Assembly (NCBI GenBank): GCA_025345505.1
Contig: JANVCC010000152.1
Location: 2,985,318 to 3,049,317 of the forward strand
DNA from: Todiramphus chloris collaris
Lineage: Eukaryota > Chordata > Aves > Coraciiformes > Alcedinidae
DNA length: 64,000 bases
Direction of reading: 5' to 3'
In this document: piece after piece, positions 24,366 through 35,502 of the stretch
Layout of the letters: each line of letters begins with the position of its first letter
Position numbering within the stretch: the first letter of the stretch is position 1
Notes under the pieces: model-generated
Told to the model about the DNA's origin: nothing
Seen by the model: the letters and a program-made list of their open reading frames with translations, nothing else
The model's database searches: none
Program-made: the position numbers and the translations under genes

Positions 24366-24713
24366 GTGCATGCTGTTACTTCAAAACGACAAATTGAAAT
24401 AGTTAAGCCTGGTAGTTCTTTATTACTGAGAAAAACCTTGTCCAAAGACCCTGCCACACTGAAGAAGTGGTTTCCAGCCTACATCCAAGACCTGCAATCC
24501 CTGACTCTTAGTAACAAAGGTGGCTCCATCCCTCCAAAGGACAAGCCTGCCTACATCAGTGTACCGGCCAGAGCAGCAGCCCACAACTATGCTGGGGTAC
24601 ATAGGATCCCAGTGCTTGGAGGGTGCACTTTGGCCATAGTAATACAGGCAGGTTTGCTGATTGAATGAAATTTTCCTCAGTGTATAGCGTATAAATTCCC
24701 AAAGCCACAGCAA
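24366..24713. other. GC-richer block open on both strands
   Basis: A 100-codon frame on + (24366-24668) overlaps a 96-codon frame on - (24713-24423) in a block visibly richer in G and C than its surroundings. The + frame contains LSKDPATLKKWFPAYIQDL and ends in a hydrophobic stretch; the - frame contains a tyrosine-rich TCLYYYGQS segment. I recognise neither. No poly-A tail, target duplication or clear splice-site pair was seen. It could be an old retrocopy, an exon, part of an unknown repeat, or chance. Confidence 0.2.
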
Positions 24714-27700
24714 GTCCCAGGATGAGACACTGGGTAATTACTCAGTTCCTATTGTTGTAAATGACATTTTCATGCCCTTCAACAAGTAATCAGGCAGTTT
24801 TAACCACATCCAGTAAGAATTTGGTACACTTGGGATTAAAACTGGCATTTCTACACTACTTCCTAATTACCAGGCTCATTAGAAAAAAAAGCTTTCTGAG
24901 ATTCAAAGTAGATATTCCACCTGTTGTTCTCCTAGGCTGGTTGATGGTGTGTTAGGTCATTATTTGGGAAAGTGCTAAATTGATCCTGGACAAAAGTGTG
25001 CAAAGGACTGTTTTAAGAATTTATCTTTGGACCTGGATTATCTGTGGATAATCACGTGCAAAGGCTTGAGTTCATGCAAAGACCTTATTTAGTTTATTAA
25101 TATGGATATAGAATAAGACAACATCTTATCCCACTGTGCAAGAATGTAAAAGACAGGCAATACTGCTAAATGGGGGTATATTTGCACTTAACACTGTGAT
25201 GAAGTAAATGACTTTGTTTAGTTTCCATAGATTGGTTACACAACATTAACCTTTGTTTATACTGCAATAGACATACTTTTTAATTCTTCTTCCCCACCCC
25301 AAAAAAAAGAAAGGAAAAAAAAGAAAAAAGAAAATATTTTATATGTTCTGAAGAGTAAAGAGGAAGAAGTAAAATGTAGAGAAACAGAAATTCTCTTTTC
25401 AGAATTGCCAGAAATTTGTATCTGTAACTTGTGAAATCCATATATTTAAACAAATGAACATATGCTTTCATGCATAGAGAGAGAAGACACAAAACAGTCT
25501 TTCTACAACTTAGTGTGGGAAGTAGAGGTCATTGCAGTAAGAATGGTGGTATATGATCATCTTAAAATTCTTACATATAGCAAAGATTTGACCCAATCTC
25601 TTCACTTCACCCTGTACACACACAAAAACCCCCAGCCTTTGAAATTCTCCTTTTGTCTGCTTAATTTTATTTATCCCAGAGAAAAAAATTCTTAGTGTAG
25701 CTGTAAAGCACTACAACAGACAGACTCCAGAAAGGGGATTTGGGATCTTCAGAGGTCATTAGAAAAATAGCAGAGTACCTTAAGTTGCCTGCCAAGTTCA
25801 GGCTCGGTATACTTTATATTCCCATCTTCCACGAGCTGGCTGGTACAGACATCTCAGACTCTCCAGAGTCTGCACTGCTTCACTAGCTATTTCAGTGCTG
25901 CATGCTAGGACCAAGGTTTCAAAATAAATCACATTTGCAAATCAGATCCACCAAAGTTTGTCTATGTTTGGTACTGGTGCTTCAGGATGAATTGTTATTG
26001 ATGTACACAAACATTTTCATCTAGCTTAGCACTTCTGCATATTCCATCAAAGCTTGAGGCTCTACCCCTTCAACATTAGAGAGAGATCTCAATGAAATTC
26101 TAGAAAATATTTCAGAAAGCATTTTCATTTATAATATCTCTATAAAAAACACAGGTAGAAGAGTTTAAGAACAAAGATGTAGAAAAAATTTAAATTCCTT
26201 GAAGTAACTATCAGGGAGTCAGTACTCATAACTAGTAATGACTGGAGATAGCTTTCAATATGCCCAAATCCTCCCCATGTATGGGGTTGGGCCCTGAACT
26301 GACCCAAAGTCTCAAAAAGCAATCTACTTCACGTTATTTAATCCCATAAGCAACTACATTTCTAAAGTTTCTTGATACTTATGCTGAAATTTCTAATTTC
26401 AGCTGCTCAATAAAATGCAAAAGTGCCTGTCTTGGGGAAAAAGGTTAAAGTTTATAGCCCTTCTGTAAACCTCCAAAAGTCTTCTTGCTTGCTCTTTTTC
26501 TGAGTTCACTGGGCTCTTGCAGGTAGGCCAAATTCTATAGTATGAATAGGAACATTTTAATCTGTGATATCCTTTGGCATTAGAAGACACTGTGATACAC
26601 TCAGCAGCTATGAGTTTAGTCCCATAAGGCTGAATGGAGCTGAAATTCCTGGACCTGTTGTTTCTCTTCTAATCATCTAGCTGTTATGGAAAAGGACTTG
26701 GCAGAATGGGAGTAGATTCCCCCTATTTCCTATGTTTCCAGCAGAAGAGAAAGATCCCTAACTCAGGTAGACTCTACACTCTTCAGAAGTGTATAAATTC
26801 CCTCTTTGCTCAAACAAATAACACAGACATTTGTTATGGTATGACTTGCCCATGCTGGTGCCATTCTCTTCCTGTCCATTTAAGTACTATGTTACAACTT
26901 GACATCTATATTTTAAGCAGTTAACATGAAGTGAGATGAATAATATCCCAGGAAATCATGATTGAATAATCCCTCTTTACCATGATACTGTTATACATTG
27001 GGGCTGAATGAAGATTTGCAAAGGCAGTTTTATTAATTCTACAACCTCATAAATTTTAAGTGTTTGAATTCACAGTCCTAACATTTTGAATATGTATATT
27101 TCATATAAATAGAGTTCCTCAATTTCCCTTAGAAAACACCACATTAAAATGGCATGCTGCTGAGGAGGCAAATAGCTGCTTGAAAAGCTCTTGCTCAGCT
27201 CACAGGGAGGAAGTCCCATGTCCAGTGTGTGGAACATCAAATGCCAGGAATAAGCTGCCAGATGTGGGAACCTCATCAGTGCAGTCACAGTGTGTGGAGA
27301 ACATGGCTGTAAACCAGAAATAAAATCCAATTTGGAAATTTTGCAGAGGCACAAACTCTTGGGCAGTCTGCTTCCATGGTTCCCGCTTCCTTTTCATTTT
27401 AAGTAGAAGCAGCAGAAGGTGTATCTCTGATACTGGGACTTTTCCTCTCTCTTTCCTGCAAAATTACAGGTTCTTGACACATTAAGTCAAAGTTCTAGCA
27501 CTTAGTGAAGTGGTCACAGGATGAATGCATTTCTTTTTTTTAAGTATGTGTTGAACTCTGATCCAAACAAGTTGATTTATCAAACATTGTGTGAGGAACA
27601 TTCTGACCTGAATGAGTTGACATGAGAAGCAGCCTTGAGGTTAGAACAAGGGACAAAATATGCTAGCTCAGGTGAGAGTGAATGACATTGGAGGATAAGT

Positions 27701-27778
27701 GGCCTTGTCCCTTTGGCAGGTTTTCATACATGCTACCTACCAGGCAAAGGTAATAAAATGCAGGGTCTCCTTGACCGA

Positions 27779-27797
27779 CCACCGACTCAGTCGGTGG
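27779..27797. repeat. perfect 19-bp palindrome with two CpG per arm region
   Basis: CCACCGACT, one central base, AGTCGGTGG. CpGs survive here in otherwise CpG-poor sequence. It lies in the U3-like part of the LTR, where paired protein-binding sites are common. The 15-kb copy does not keep it clearly. Confidence 0.65.
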
Positions 27798-28059
27798 AAA
27801 GGGTTAATGCTACCCTTCCACCTCTCACACATGTGAGGAAAAGTGGTTACAGCCTCTTTACACTTCCTGTGCAAATTAACACCACCTCTCTACACTTCCC
27901 ATTCAAATGAAGGGGTACATCAAACAACACCCCTCTTATCAGGGAATAAAAAAGAACTTGAGTACACTGGCAGGTGTGTGCCCACCGACAAAGATCCCCA
28001 AGGAAGAGACCAAGTGAGATATCACTGGAACCCTGGGTGGTGATCCAGAATTTTGCTTA

Positions 28060-28136
28060 CTCTCTCCCTCTCCCTCTCCCTCTCCCTCTCCCTCTCTCTC
28101 TCCCCATCCCCTCCCTCTCTCCCTCCCTCCCCTCCT
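28060..28136. repeat. CT-rich microsatellite, (CCCTCT)n
   Basis: Pyrimidine-only tract made mainly of CCCTCT units, breaking into CTCT and CCCT. The related LTR at 15 kb has a shorter CT tract at the matching place, so the expansion probably grew from LTR sequence. Confidence 0.9.
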
Positions 28137-28137
28137 A

Positions 28138-30060
28138 AATCATAAAGCACAGAAATATGGCAGCTTTTAATTTGGAGTGATTTGGTCTGCAGAGTGAGTC
28201 TTGTTGTTTAAAACTTTTTTCACTTTCCATATAGCATGGAAAATAACTCATTTTTTACATTTGAAGCTACTTACACTGAAGAAAACTCAGATATTTTCCT
28301 GAACAAATGACAGTCATGTGCTCCCTTATTTTGTTCTTTTCCCCTTTTCCTGCATTTTTCATCGTTCTTTATGTGTAAGAATACACAGTAAATTCAAAGA
28401 GTAAATTAAATGTAATTAAGATTGCACAGGCTGATCTAAGTAAAAATATGGTCCCCTTTATCTTATCATGACTCTTAAGAAAACACCATGAAGGCTTTTA
28501 CTACTGTAACTAGAATCAGAATGAAAAATAGCCAGAATTGAGTTCCAGCCATATCTTACCTTGCTGTTAGAGTCTGATCCTCCTGCCAAGGAGGGTATCA
28601 CACCAAAGAAGATATATGAGTTCATCTGTTTTACAGGCTACTTTTCTAGGAAATTCAGCTGAGGTGGCTTTGTAGAATAAATTGTTGTGCATGCAGAATT
28701 CACAGACAAATGCTGATTCTTCACAGATGTGTTAAAAAACATCTGGTCTCACTGTCAGAAATACCTGCTGCTTAACAGTTTGTTGTTAACAAGAGCTGAG
28801 GATGTTTAATCTTTTGACTCAATGCACTGGAAAACAACCTCTGGTTTATCTGATTGTATTCAGAAAGGATATAAAATGATAATGTGTTACCGATTCTTCC
28901 TTAGTAAATGCTTTTCTATGTATGGAAGGGATCATAGAATTGGTGAATAGTTGGGAAACGACCTAACAGTGTAGGAAAGGCATTACTGACAGATAAAGCT
29001 AGAAGTGAAAATACAGAGACCTGTCTTTAGGGGCAATTGTCAGTAATATCCAGTTAGCAAAATCATATACACATGGTGGACAACTTAATCTGTGCCAAGG
29101 AACCTTGCTCAAATTTAAGAAGTCAAGGCTATGCTGGAAGACACTCATGGTCTTTTAACAACTCCAGTCCTGTCCGTAAGGCTTCCTTGCTGTGAAGGCT
29201 TGTCAAGTTGCCAAACCTGTTAATCAGAGATTTCACTGTAAGGACTGCAACAGTAGGATTTGTTCTAAAACAAATGCATAAATAAACATAAATGTAGAAC
29301 ATCAGTTACATGACTCATCCTCAGAATTGTTTTGTCTGAAGCATGTTGCTGGTGTAAAAAAATTGGATCCTCTTTAATGTCTAAAAATAATTGGGGATAA
29401 TCCAGTGTGCTAGGAACAAATAGCTTAGACATCAAACTCCTTTTGTAATGAGAAAGCAGAAAGAGTATGTATATTCACTTTAAAACCACACAAGGTACCA
29501 GGGAAGAGCAGCAGGAGCTGGGGCATTTTGAGGGGCTGCAGAGAAGTTGAAGTCTTAAGTACCCTCTTCTGCCAGGGTTGTTGGTGGTGAAATGGAAGGT
29601 GCACACTGCTAAGCCAGGCTAGCTAACAGAAAGGATGAAAGCAACATTCAGAACTAAATACAGCAATTGCTGCAGTGTCTACTGGGAATTTATGTTTAAT
29701 CTAAACTTCAAAATGCCGAGATACATCACATTTCTGGTCTCAGTTTCATCACTTTATCACCTGTTTTTCACTCTTCCTGTTAAACAGGGGCTGATGTCTC
29801 ATCTTCTCAGTTTTCAAGAGCTGCTTGGCCTGTTTTAACTGTAATTCAGAGATTGCTTCTTTTTTCTCCTGATATCATTTTAATATGGCCTTCCTGATGA
29901 AGAGCAACAACCTGCTAATTTTTCTGCATCTTGAAACAGTGGATTAGGAGTGGGTGAGAGTGACCCAAAATATGGAAGCTCTAGGGGATGTTTTGATATC
30001 CTTTATGGTCTTGTTACCTGTGATGTAAACATATTGACAGTCTGTGGGTTTTCTTTACAT
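28138..30060. other. unique sequence, nothing recognised
   Basis: AT-rich, stop-dense on both strands. One 67-codon + frame (29635-29838) has no recognisable features. No repeats were identified before the CR1 end at 30061. Confidence 0.55.
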
Positions 30061-30357
30061 TCATAGAATCATAGAATCATTATGGTTGGAAAGGACCTCC
30101 AGGGTCATCAAGTCCAACCTTTGTCCTAACATTTCTCAACCACTACACCATATCCACAAGCTCCACATCTAATCGTTCTTTAAACACCTCCAGGGATGGT
30201 GACTCCACCACCTCCCTGGGCAGCCTGTTCCAGTGCCTAACCACCCTCTCAGTGAAGAATTTCCTCCTAATATCTAATCTAAACTTCCCCTGACGCAACT
30301 TTAGTCCATTCCTCCTCGTCCTATCATTACTAATTTGAGAGAAGAGACCAACACATT
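30061..30357 (-). mobile_element. CR1 LINE 3' end
   Basis: The + strand starts with the reversed CR1 tail (TCATAGAATCATAGAATCAT), then GGTTGGAAAGGACCTCCAG and CATCAAGTCCAACC. The 3' UTR continues to about 30357 with CCTCCAGGGATGGTGACTCC and GGGCAGCCTGTTCCAGTGCC. This is a typical short, strongly 5'-truncated avian CR1, and quite well preserved. The inner limit is approximate. Confidence 0.93.
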
Positions 30358-30787
30358 GTAGTTATCAGCTGTATGATTTTTACATCCATCAACAACCCTG
30401 CAACATAACAACATTTAATTGAACTTTACTGTTATTATTTGTTTACTGTTATTATCAAAATCCTTTGACTTCTTCCACTGCTGCAATAAAAGTATCAATC
30501 AATTTATCACCACAACAATCTTCTGTAGTAGTTAATCTTTTCAACTTATTTCTACAGAACAGAACAAATAGTTCCACAAATACGCATAGGTTTCTAAGTT
30601 TTGCATAGGCACCTAACCCTTCCTGAAGGGAATAAGAAGAGTTAGATGCTTAAATGTCATTCAGGATCTTTGGTTAGATAATTTGTCTGTGGTTACACAA
30701 GAAATCTGTGGCAGAACTGACCACTGAGCCCAGTCATCATACACTTAAAGCCTCACCCATTAGGCCATTAGTTTGTGACTTTTTCTG
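30358..30787. other. unique spacer between two CR1 ends
   Basis: About 430 bp of AT-rich sequence without a frame or a recognised repeat. Confidence 0.5.
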
Positions 30788-31181
30788 ATAGAATCAAAGA
30801 ATTGATTCAGGTTAGAAGAGACTTTAGGAGATCTCTGGTTTAGCCTTCTGCTCAATGCAGAGCAGATTGCTCAGAGCCTTACCCATTCAGATCCTGAAAA
30901 TCTTCAAGGATGGAATGTCTCTGGGCAACCTCTTCCAAATGGTAGATTCCCTGAAAGCCTTCTCAAATCTAGGCTAACCAAGCCCAACTCTCCCAGTCTC
31001 CTCACAGGACAAGTGCTTCTGGCCTTACCATCTCAGTGACCTGCCCTGAACTTCCTCCAGTTTGCAAACATCTTTTTTTGTACTGAAGAGCTGAAATCTG
31101 GAAGGAGTATTCTGAATGCAGCATAATGTGTGCTGACTAAAAGAAAAATCATTGCTTCTAGCAGTCTACTGGCTAGCTTAT
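30788..31181 (-). mobile_element. older CR1 LINE, 3' part
   Basis: Begins with a decayed reversed tail (ATAGAATCAAAGAATTGATTC) and continues through the 3' UTR in CR1 order: CTCAATGCAGAGCAGATTGCTCAG, AAATCTTCAAGGATGGAATG, CTGGGCAACCTCTTCCA, then CTCCTCACAGGACAAGTGCTTC and TTCCTCCAGTTTGCAAACATC. More diverged than the neighbour at 30061. It is cut at 31181 by a solo LTR and resumes at 31634. Confidence 0.82.
31177..31181 (+). repeat. target-site duplication, left copy
   Basis: CTTAT next to the LTR, repeated exactly on the other side. Confidence 0.88.
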
Positions 31182-31312
31182 TGTGGTGGGTTGACCCTGG
31201 CTGTGCACCAGGTGCCCACCAAGCCCTTCTATCACTCCCCCCAGTCTCCATCAGCATGGCACGCAGGGAGAGAATAAGATGAAAAGAACTGTGGGTTATG
31301 ATAGATAAAGAT

Positions 31313-31318
31313 TTTATT
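31313..31318 (-). promoter_or_regulatory. polyadenylation signal of the LTR
   Basis: AATAAA within GAGAATAAAATC on the - strand, in R-region position. Confidence 0.55.
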
Positions 31319-31436
31319 CTCTACTTCCCATCTGCAAGCAATGTCTGTCCGAGTCCAGGAAGCAGGGCTCCAGAACACGTATCAGTTGCTTGGAGGACAA
31401 GCTGAATGCCCCCTCATCCTCTTCCTGACCTCTCCC

Positions 31437-31442
31437 TTTATA
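31437..31442 (-). promoter_or_regulatory. TATA box of the LTR
   Basis: TATAAA within GATATAAAGGGAG on the - strand, about 190 bp into the LTR and 124 bp ahead of its AATAAA. Placement is normal; activity is unknown. Confidence 0.55.
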
Positions 31443-31633
31443 TCTGAGCTGACATCATATGGTATGGAATATCCCACTGGTCAGCTCAGGTAGGCTATAT
31501 CCTCTCCCCCCAGCCTCTGATGCCGTGTGAGCACTGGCAGTCATAACATGGGTGTGTTATCTACACCCTCCAGCTCCCAGTGCTGCAGCATGAGAGCTGT
31601 ATGGGGAAAAGCAGCTCAGACAGACCCACTACA

Positions 31634-31638
31634 CTTAT
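31634..31638 (+). repeat. target-site duplication, right copy
   Basis: CTTAT directly after the LTR's terminal CA. Confidence 0.88.
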
Positions 31639-31752
31639 ATTAATATAGACCAGTGTGTTGCTACCTGTCACAGCTACCAAGACATTCTCCTGACTCATGT
31701 TTAGCCTAGTGTCCATCTACTACAGTGCCATTTTCAGCACAGCTGCTATCTG
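31634..31752 (-). mobile_element. older CR1 LINE, continuation after the LTR
   Basis: Resumes the CR1 interrupted at 31181, with GACTCATGTTTAGCCTAGTG and GTCCATCTACTACAG matching the antisense CR1 stretch that normally follows. The end is uncertain. Confidence 0.65.
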
Positions 31753-32504
31753 TGTGTATAAAAGCAATGGTACAATGCTTCAGTGACCCTTGCGATCACA
31801 AAGAGCTGTCCATAAAGTCCTCAGAACAGAGCTAAACTCACAGTCAAACTGCTCAAGGGGAAGAGTGGATCATTTCAAGGTGCTGTGTCTGGTGAGTAAG
31901 TCACACCACCGAGAAGAATTGTTATCTTGGGCTTACTATGAGAAAGGCTCAGCTGTTCTGGGCATCAGTCTGTTTATGCATTGCTCAGGTGTCTCTCTGT
32001 TTTGAAACGAAAGACAGTAATCACTATCTGGATACATAAGCAATTACGAGAGTTGAAAAAAACACCCTATAATTTGCCCCATGGTGGACAAGATGACTGA
32101 TTTAAGGCAGCGTTCATATACATTAATTCTTTCTGCTGTTTTCTGAGTGATTTGGACTTTTTATTGTCACTTCAGGTGATCAGCTGGCAGGGTGGATCAA
32201 ATCTCAGTTTTCAGATGCAGTTCCCTCCTCTCCCTCCATGGCCTCTCCATGGCTGGATGCTCTTGTCAGCATGCCCATTTTGCGGATGTGCCTGGAGGTG
32301 AATGGAGACCACTACTGACTAAGTGTATAACCTTGTTTATGCTATAAATCAGTGGAGCTTGGCTGATTTGCTGTCAAATGTTGCCAGAAGCTTATGGCTC
32401 CAGTATACCAAGATGAACCTAATATCTTAATTCTGTGGCTGAGGAAGCATCTTGACCTTTTGTTGTTAACAAATTAGGTACCTGGTGTACTAGGAGGTTT
32501 CCTT

Positions 32505-32526
32505 CAGTGTTACTCTTTTTTTTTTT

Positions 32527-32559
<33 letters not shown>

Positions 32560-32702
32560 NNNNNNNNNNNNNNNNNNNNNNNNNNNNNNNNNNNNNNNNN
32601 NNNNNNNNNNNNNNNNNNNNNNNNNNNNNNNNNNNNNNNNNNNNNNNNNNNNNNNNNNNCAGTGCTACTCTTTTTTTTTTTCCCTTTTTTTTTTTTTTTT
32701 TT
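32505..32702. repeat. duplicated poly-T edge around a gap
   Basis: A 25-base segment (CAGTG, T or C, TACTC, eleven T, CCC) occurs at 32505-32529 and again at 32660-32684 with one difference. Each copy runs into a long T-tract (30 T before the N run; 18 T after the second copy). This looks like one locus assembled twice across a homopolymer. Confidence 0.85.
32560..32659. other. assembly gap, 100 N
   Basis: Exactly 100 N, the usual placeholder for a gap of unknown size. The T-run in front of it explains the break. Confidence 0.98.
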
Positions 32703-35502
32703 CTCTCTTGTTATTACCTCACAGCTTAGGACTCTACCTCTGAATGTTTCTCTTTCTTTCTCAGACTTTCAGAATAAATTTCAGTAGAACTGGCCTAGAC
32801 TCAGGATATGTGAGACTGTTTTCTGTATGGGCTGACTTTTGGCACAATCACATCCTCATACCTCAGTTTCTCAGCATGTAAAATGCTGATAATTTTGACC
32901 GTCTTTCAAAGCATTTTGAAAGCTAACAATGAAATATGGATCTTGGTACCACACCTGGCTTTCAGTTCTTCACTAGATTTCAGTTTTGACTTTTTGTGGG
33001 TGATGGGAAAACATCAGGGAACTCATAAAATGATTGTGTAAACAGGCAATGAATTTGAGATTCTCCCAGAAGCCTTTACCATGCCTGCCTGTGAATTTCT
33101 GCCAGGGAATATAAAGGTTTAGATGAAGCACAGTCATGACCATCCTACAGGAATTCAAGATGTGTATGGTTACTATTCACAGCTTAGGCACTTAAGGAGA
33201 TCACTGAGGATTAGAAGCAGATTTCTCTTGATTCCATCTATGAGAAAACAGACGAAGAGTCCTCCATGAGTGAAATCAGTCTCCTTCCCTAGGTCTGCAG
33301 TAGTAGACAAGAGCCTGTGTTTTTCCCTGAGTGAACTGATTTTACTTCTGGCTGATTAGTTGGTCCTCTCAAGAATCTTTATCAAAGCAACCATAGCTGT
33401 TGTTTGCTCTAACTACAGGACCCCAGGCTATGCCTGGGGTATACTGATAATAAGTTCACTCTAAGAGTGAATCCTCATTCACTACTGATGCTTTATTTCA
33501 GAGTAAGTCTAGTGAAATCAATACATTGCTAAATTGATCTCATCTGCATTCTAATCCATGTCTCCTTTCAATTCCAAGTTGACTGTTCCTACATTGTGAT
33601 TTAGGGAGTATGCTTATTGTGTCTTTCAAAACAACTAAGGATTTGAATTATCCTTAATTTTCAGATATTCAGACTTACAAGAAAGATGATAGTTTCTAAG
33701 AAGGTGTTGTGGAGGGCTGGCATGAAAATCTGCATTAAAATATTCCTCCCATGTCAAATGAAACAGGCCTTTCAAAAGTGATTTAAATTTTTGTATTCAC
33801 TTTTTAACCCTTTGAACTGTAACCAATTCTGAGTTTTATTTAATTTCACATTAAAAACCAAAAAAAACCAAAAACCATTGTCAAGTAATTAAAATAACAG
33901 GAAAAATACTTTTTAAATTCTCTCTTGCCTTCCTAAGGAAAAAAAAAACCAAAAAAGAAAGAAAGAAGAAAAAAATACAAAAAGAAAAAAATGTCTGAAA
34001 GGTGTATGTCAATGGCCCCCTTAAAGAGAAATAAACAACTGAAAAACAAAGTGAATTTTTTTTTTTTCCTTTTAGGAAATTTTAGTAATAATTTTCATGA
34101 GGTATAATTTTTCCTATAAAACTCAGATATCTGGTTTTCCAATTAATCTTCTTTAAGGCACCCCAGCATTTGTATTTCAGTCTTAGACCAATATTTATAT
34201 AACATTTTCTATGGAAGACCATGATATTTTTCATCAGCTAACTTTGAGAAGCAAAGCTCTTCCATTAATTCGGTTAACTTCTTTTAACTGTTGGAACTTA
34301 GACTGTCTCTAAAACAATCAGAAAACTTTTCTGATGGGAAAGATACTTTCCCGTTAATAAGAGAATTTACCAAAGTTTTAAAGTTTTCCAGTTTACTAGA
34401 AGTTCAGAAGATAAGTTTTGTATAATATATTGGGGGTTTTTTCTATTATTTTTGGGTTTTGCTTTCACCTTTCACAGATGAATAAGGTGCTTTAATTATA
34501 ACCTGGGACTGAGTAGTGATATGACACCTGATACAAATGCTACAAACATTTTGAATATTGCCTGTGGAGAATGAGGCTAAAAGCTGAGCTACATCAATAG
34601 AGTGAGCCTGACATCTCTGACTGACTTGTTGGGAAATCTGACAGTGATGCTGGTGCCTCCAGATCCGGCTTTTAATCCTCTATGATATGTGGAGAAGACA
34701 TTGATTGTCACATTTACAAAATAAGGTATCCCACCATTATGCATGTTCGACAGGTAAAGAATACACTGGGAGTAAAAATTCATGATGGTATTTGAAATAT
34801 AACAGGTTAGATCCTCAACACCTGGCAATAGACTTCACTGAAGTTACACCTGCTTGTACCTGCTTCAGTTTTTCTGCAGGTTTTATAGAAGAAATTGGCT
34901 CTAAGCCTTCCTACTCTGTGCTTTTCTTACATCCACAGAGATCACAGACTAGTTCCTGAAAACTGTCATGCCTGATTAAAACATTGGTCTTTCTAGAGCT
35001 ATATGATGTTTCTGACAAAGGTGAACACCTGTCTCTACAAAGTAAGAGTCTCTAGTAAAATATCTGAGCTACTATAGAGTAATACACAAGGTGTAGGGAC
35101 AGACCAACATTCCTTCATGGACCACCATGTGTGACTCGTGTACATCTTGAAACATGAGCTTTTGTTACCTATTTTATTACATCAACATTCATGGTACCAT
35201 ATATCATTATTAAGCACTAATTTATTGAACTTCCTTAAAAATCTGGACATAGTGCATGACTTAATGATTTCCTGTGGCAGTAAATACCAGAAGGAGGCTG
35301 CATATAGTGTTCATTCTCTCTTGTTCTTCTACATGGATTGCCCCCTCCTTTAATCCTCTGTTTTATTGTCTTTCTGCTATGTAACATAGTTAAGAGAAGA
35401 AACTGTTTAGTCCCTGTGATCTTCATAATCTGAATATCCTTCTTTCACTTTGTATCCTTCTCTCCAGGAAAATACATTCAAGACTCACTGATTTTACTAA
35501 TC

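Larger units (their letters stand above)
21936..27689. other. unique sequence, about 5.7 kb, no proven gene
   Basis: No LINE or LTR motif was recognised. Two sub-blocks stand out and are listed separately: 23190-23760 (looks like possible conserved non-coding sequence) and 24366-24713 (GC-richer, open on both strands). An A-rich tract lies near 25302-25340. The remaining reading frames look random. Confidence 0.5.
27690..28137 (+). mobile_element. ERV LTR fragment, same family as at 15 kb
   Basis: Matches the sense strand of the 15032-15765 LTR in order: GCAAATTAACACCAC (GCAAATCAACACCAC in the other), an AATAAAAAAG TATA-like position, GTGTGCCCACCGAC (GGTGCACCCACCAC), then GTGAGATATCACTGGA (GTGAGACATCACTGTA), CCTGGGTGGTG (CATGGGTGGTG) and a long CT-rich tract. 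The 3' part with the polyadenylation signal is missing, and the 5' limit is uncertain. It contains a 19-bp palindrome and a CCCTCT microsatellite. No retroviral coding sequence is attached. Confidence 0.65.
31182..31633 (-). mobile_element. solo ERV LTR with intact ends and target duplication
   Basis: 452 bp beginning TGTAGTGGGTC and ending CAACCCACCACA on the - strand. It is flanked by the 5-bp duplication CTTAT (31177-31181 and 31634-31638), a length used by ERVL-type and some other avian elements. Sense order: U3, TATAAA at 31442-31437, AATAAA at 31318-31313, then U5. No internal genes remain, so this is a recombination product. The U5 end resembles that of the LTRs at 40141 and 52543, but the U3 differs and the whole LTR is shorter, so it is a related, distinct family. 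Confidence 0.92.
31753..35502. other. unique sequence with an assembly gap
   Basis: Holds the 100-N gap at 32560-32659, A-rich stretches at about 33860-33990 and a T-run near 34058. Reading frames are short; the 79-codon - frame at 34589-34828 shows no family signature and no splice-site pair. Confidence 0.5.
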
